Source of the DNA: Spirochaetota bacterium | GTDB taxonomy: Bacteria > Spirochaetota > Spirochaetia > DSM-27196 > PWMO01 | Assembly: GCA_009908925.1 (NCBI GenBank) | Contig: JAAAOH010000352.1 | Location: 1 to 9,174, forward strand | Direction: 5' to 3' | Length of the DNA stretch: 9,174 bases | Part shown: one piece after another, positions 6,730 to 9,174 of the stretch | Layout: every line of letters starts with the position of its first letter | How positions within the stretch are numbered: the first letter of the stretch is position 1 | Program-made: the position numbers and the translations under genes | Notes under the pieces: generated by a model | Databases searched by the model: none | What the model was told of the DNA's origin: nothing | Seen by the model: only the letters and a program-made list of their open reading frames with translations

Positions 6730-6758
6730 ATAGTAGCCGGTTCGATTTCACCTTGCAA
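6730..6758 (-). promoter_or_regulatory. Candidate promoter of the ASCH-lhr unit, TTGCAA-N17-TACTAT
   Basis: On the minus strand TTGCAA (6758-6753) and TACTAT (6735-6730) are 17 bp apart; each matches 4 of 6 sigma-70 consensus bases. The -10-like box ends six bases before the ATG at 6723, which puts the expected start of transcription at the start codon itself and implies a leaderless message. Confidence 0.45.
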
Positions 6759-6782
6759 TAACGGGCCGCCGCACCATACCTT
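6753..6782 (+). promoter_or_regulatory. Weak candidate SDR promoter sharing the TTGCAA box
   Basis: TTGCAA is self-complementary, so the box at 6753-6758 can also serve as a plus-strand -35. CATACC (6775-6780, spacing 16) or TACCTT (6777-6782, spacing 18) are the only -10-like sequences; both match just 3 of 6 bases. The 79-bp gap between the divergent genes must hold the SDR promoter, but its exact place is uncertain. Confidence 0.25.
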
Positions 6783-6790
6783 AACGTGAG

Positions 6791-6796
6791 AGGAGG
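6791..6796 (+). promoter_or_regulatory. Strong Shine-Dalgarno sequence AGGAGG setting the SDR GTG start
   Basis: AGGAGG, within GAGAGGAGGAAG, lies six bases before the GTG at 6803. This spacing is near ideal and decides the start of the dehydrogenase gene. It also shows that this genome uses Shine-Dalgarno initiation where a leader exists, in contrast to the minus-strand starts at 1372 and 6723. Confidence 0.85.
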
Positions 6797-6802
6797 AAGA
6801 CA

Positions 6803-7501
6803 GTGAGCAGCGTTTGCATTACCGGCATTTCACGCGGTATCGGGCTCGGATTTGCCGAGCATTACCTCAAGAACGGGTGGGATGTCTACGGCAGCCTCCG
6901 TAATCCGAAAAACGAGGCGGTGCAGAAGCTCGCCCGCACGTACGAAGAGCGACTCACGGTCTTCCAGATGGACGTCTCGGCTTACGAGTCGGTTCGGCGC
7001 GGCGCCGCGGAGGTTCGCGAGCGCACCGATCATATCGACCTGCTCGTGAACAACGCCGGCATCAACGCCGGACCCAACGCGCCCACCATCCAGGAGATCT
7101 CCCACGAGAAGATGCATGCCGCCTTCGACGTGAACGTGATGGGACCGCTGTACTGTGTGCAGGAGTTCCTCCCGCTTCTCGAACGGAGCGACGGGGCGAA
7201 GGTGGCCATGATAAGCTCCACCGCCGGCAGTATCGGCGAGACCGCCGGCGGGCGCATGATTCCCTACTGCGTCTCGAAGTCCGCTCTGAACATGCTCACC
7301 AAGCTCCTTCACTTTCGCCTTCGTGACCTCGACATACCGATCGTGGCGCTTCATCCGGGATGGGTGCGCACCGACATGGGAGGATCCAACGCGCTGGTGA
7401 GCGTAAAGGAGTCGGTGGAAGGCATGGCCGAGGTGATAGCATCACAGTCTGCCGACAGCCCGCTCTATCGTGACTACCGCGGAGAGCCACTGCCCTGGTA
7501 G
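6803..7501 (+). CDS. Short-chain dehydrogenase/reductase, C-factor/sniffer-like
   Basis: A 232-residue classical-type SDR, a cytosolic NAD(P)H-dependent oxidoreductase. The Rossmann glycine motif is TGISRGIG at 7-14; the adenine-contacting Asp is in MDVS at 56-59; NNAG is at 83-86; the tetrad Asn is N111 (NVMG); the serine is S138 or S139 (ISSTAGSI); and the YxxxK pair is Y155/K159 (YCVSK). PGWVRTDMGG at 185-194 and the ending DYRGEPLPW resemble the C-factor (CsgA)/sniffer carbonyl-reductase subgroup, which also shows the slightly long Ser-Tyr spacing seen here. Arg11 after the glycine motif and Arg33 could favour NADPH; this is inference. The GTG start is fixed by a strong Shine-Dalgarno sequence. 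The gene is divergent from the ASCH gene and convergent with the GH65 gene, so it is probably monocistronic. The substrate cannot be told from the sequence. Confidence 0.93.
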   Translation: MSSVCITGISRGIGLGFAEHYLKNGWDVYGSLRNPKNEAVQKLARTYEERLTVFQMDVSAYESVRRGAAEVRERTDHIDLLVNNAGINAGPNAPTIQEISHEKMHAAFDVNVMGPLYCVQEFLPLLERSDGAKVAMISSTAGSIGETAGGRMIPYCVSKSALNMLTKLLHFRLRDLDIPIVALHPGWVRTDMGGSNALVSVKESVEGMAEVIASQSADSPLYRDYRGEPLPW

Positions 7502-7514
7502 TCGGCAGCGCGCC

Positions 7515-7557
7515 CGACGGTCGCTACCGCCCGCCGTTACCGCGCCCCGTCGCGACC
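7515..7557. repeat. Overlapping inverted repeats in the convergent SDR/GH65 gap
   Basis: CGACGG (7515-7520) pairs with CCGTCG (7547-7552), and GGTCGC (7519-7524) pairs with GCGACC (7552-7557); a small CGGT-ACCG hairpin lies at 7518-7529. The pairings exclude each other, the loops are long and there is no T-run, so this is at best a weak bidirectional terminator. It occupies most of the 61-bp gap between the two stop codons. Confidence 0.25.
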
Positions 7558-7562
7558 TCTCG

Positions 7563-9174
7563 TCACCGCTCCGCCGGCACCTCCAGCGGTGTGCCGGGCT
7601 CGAGGGTGTGAGCCGCGCCATTGACGGTGATTTCGATGGGCTCGCCCTCGAGGAGCTCGAAGGTGAGAAGCTCGTGCGTCATGTCCACCTGGATCTGACG
7701 GGCGTGGTAGCGCAGCGGAAAGCGCAGCCTGTGCCATGCGGCGGGCAGGCGGGGGTTGAAGCCGAGCTCGCCGCCGAAATCCCGCATCCCACCGAAACCG
7801 TAGGTCAGTGACATCCACACGCCCCCCGCCGACGCGATATGAGCGCCGTCGACAACGTTGCCTGCGACATTCGCGAGGTCCATCAGCAGCCCGTACTGGA
7901 AGTACTCCAGCGCCTTCTGCTCATAGCCGATCTCGGCTGCAAGGATGGACTGCACGCAGGCCGAGAGAGATGAATCGCCGGTGGTCAGCGGATCGTAGTA
8001 GTCGAAGTTCCGTCGTTTCTCGTCCATCGTGAACTCGTTTCCGAGCAGCACGAGGGCCAGCACCACGTCTGCCTGCTTTATGACCTGGTGGCGGTAGATG
8101 ACCAGCGGGTGGTAATTGAGAAGCAGCGGGTAGTGATCCAGGGGCGTGTTGGCGAAGTCCCAGATCTCCTTGGCCAGGAAATTGGCATCCTGTGGATGGA
8201 TGCCCCGCTCGTTGTCAAAGGGGATGAACATCTCGTCGGCTGCGCGCTTCCACTCCCGGACCTCGTCGTTGGCCAGTCCGGTGTCGTGTACGAGGCGCCG
8301 GTAGGCGTCGGCGTTGGTCTCCTCCAGCCAGGGGATGACTTCAGCGGCATAGCGCAGGTTCGTGCGGGCCATGAGATTCGTGAAGGTGTTGTCGTTGACG
8401 ACCGTGGTGTACTCGTCAGGCCCGGTGACCCCGTGGATATGGAAGGCGCCGGTGTCGGGGCTGAAGAATCCCAGTCCGATCCACATGCGGGCGGTTTCCA
8501 CCAGGATCTCCGCGCCGACCTCGGCAAGCAGTTGCGTGTCTCCGCGGATATCGACGTAACGCTTGATTGCGTAGGCGATGTCGGCATTTATGTGGTACTG
8601 CGCCGTACCGGCGGCATAGTAGGAGGAGGCCTCCTCGCCGTTTATCGTGCGCCACGGGAAGAGGCACCCGTTCTCTGAGAGCTCCTTCGCACGCCGCCGC
8701 GCGGCATCGAGCATGGAATGGCGAAAGCGCAGCAGATTCCGAGCGATACGCGATTCGCTGTACGTGATGAAGGGCAGAACGTAGACTTCCGTGTCCCAGA
8801 AGTAATGGCCCTCATAGGCCTGCCCGGTGAGCCCCTTGGCCGGGATCCCGGTCGTTTCCGCCCGTGCCGCCGCCTGGCACACCTGGAAGATGTTCCAGCG
8901 TATCGCCTGTTGTACCCGTGTTTCGGTATCGACGAGGACATCCGACCGGGACCAGAAGTAGTCGAGAAAGGATCGCTGGGCGGCCTCCAGCGCATCGTAG
9001 CCGTCACGAACCGCCCGATCGAGGGTACGCGTGCAGCGGTCGATGAGCTCCACCGGCGGAACCGAGCGCGAGGTGTGGTAGCTGAAGTACTTGGTGATGC
9101 GGATCGGCACACCGGCGCGGGCATCGATGGTGAAGACGACCTTTCCGTTGTCCTCGCTCCAGGAGCGGCTTGCG
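7563..9174 (-). CDS. Glycoside hydrolase family 65 enzyme (alpha-glucoside phosphorylase or hydrolase), N-terminus outside the window
   Basis: About 536 C-terminal residues of a GH65 protein. The family includes maltose, trehalose and kojibiose phosphorylases and a few hydrolases, all acting on alpha-glucosides with inversion. The frame stays open from 9110, where a GTG could be mistaken for a start, through to 9174; the added residues (ending FTIDARAGVPIRITKY) continue the N-terminal beta-sandwich, so roughly 250 residues lie beyond the window. Landmarks: EGHYFWDTEVY (about 8810-8781), the substrate-binding block of the (alpha/alpha)6 barrel; TGPDEY with the general acid Glu at 8412-8414; IKQADVV (about 8081-8061); TTGDSSLSACVQSI (about 7985-7944) at the phosphate-site loop; ASAGGVW (about 7835-7815); then the small C-terminal beta domain. 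The loop has Gly where phosphorylases usually have His, so phosphorolysis should not be assumed. The substrate is unknown, and no beta-phosphoglucomutase is visible, though one could lie upstream. Confidence 0.95.
   Translation of the reverse strand, partial: ASRSWSEDNGKVVFTIDARAGVPIRITKYFSYHTSRSVPPVELIDRCTRTLDRAVRDGYDALEAAQRSFLDYFWSRSDVLVDTETRVQQAIRWNIFQVCQAAARAETTGIPAKGLTGQAYEGHYFWDTEVYVLPFITYSESRIARNLLRFRHSMLDAARRRAKELSENGCLFPWRTINGEEASSYYAAGTAQYHINADIAYAIKRYVDIRGDTQLLAEVGAEILVETARMWIGLGFFSPDTGAFHIHGVTGPDEYTTVVNDNTFTNLMARTNLRYAAEVIPWLEETNADAYRRLVHDTGLANDEVREWKRAADEMFIPFDNERGIHPQDANFLAKEIWDFANTPLDHYPLLLNYHPLVIYRHQVIKQADVVLALVLLGNEFTMDEKRRNFDYYDPLTTGDSSLSACVQSILAAEIGYEQKALEYFQYGLLMDLANVAGNVVDGAHIASAGGVWMSLTYGFGGMRDFGGELGFNPRLPAAWHRLRFPLRYHARQIQVDMTHELLTFELLEGEPIEITVNGAAHTLEPGTPLEVPAER

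Noticed and set aside
6265..6789. Plus-strand open frame antisense to the ASCH gene
   Set aside because: The minus strand carries the clear ASCH motifs; the plus-strand frame has no recognisable family and runs into the divergent promoter region.
7502..7562. Intrinsic terminator between the SDR and GH65 genes
   Set aside because: Only short, mutually exclusive inverted repeats with long loops and no T-run are present, so it is listed only as a low-confidence repeat.
9108..9110. GTG at 9110 as the start of the GH65 gene
   Set aside because: The frame continues upstream to the window edge with typical GH65 N-terminal residues, and a start here would remove the N-terminal domain that family members need.
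1..9174. Mobile element, CRISPR, defence island, tRNA or rRNA content
   Set aside because: I saw no transposase or integrase motifs, regularly spaced repeats, terminal inverted repeats with target duplications, or tRNA-like cloverleafs; the genes are standard chromosomal families.

Overview
The window is gene-dense, GC-rich bacterial DNA (clearly above 60% G+C by eye, with G/C-ending codons). It holds five confidently supported genes and one tentative partial gene. I see no rRNA, tRNA, CRISPR array, insertion sequence, integrase or phage gene, so it reads as ordinary chromosome rather than a mobile island. The mix of a three-domain Mrp carrier (MIP18-ATPase-DUF971), a full-length Lhr helicase and a GH65 enzyme fits a high-GC heterotroph. 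A spirochaete or actinobacterium-like lineage is possible, but the sequence alone does not settle this.

Left and centre, all on the minus strand, in transcription order: an ASCH-domain (PUA-fold) protein (6723 to 6175), the Lhr helicase (6182 to 1467) whose start overlaps the ASCH stop by 8 bp, a 94-bp gap with a candidate promoter and a dyad, then the Mrp/NBP35-type Fe-S carrier ATPase (1372 to 65). The Mrp stop codon shares one base with an ATG that has a good Shine-Dalgarno sequence, so another reading frame probably begins there and leaves the window at position 1.

Right side: a short-chain dehydrogenase of the C-factor/sniffer type (6803-7501, plus) is divergent from the ASCH gene. It converges on a glycoside hydrolase family 65 gene (minus, 7563 to beyond 9174) whose N-terminus lies outside the window.

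Functionally, the ASCH-Lhr pair looks like one translationally coupled unit for nucleic-acid work (RNA-binding fold plus 3'-5' helicase). Mrp serves Fe-S cluster delivery, the GH65 enzyme serves alpha-glucoside metabolism, and the SDR is a stand-alone oxidoreductase. The most interesting points are the ASCH-Lhr coupling, the GH65 active-site loop reading TGDSSLS where phosphorylases have THxSSLS, two minus-strand promoters of similar form lying 6-9 nt from start codons that lack a Shine-Dalgarno sequence (suggesting leaderless mRNAs), and repeat-encoded low-complexity linkers in Lhr. I found no clear new defence or mobile system.
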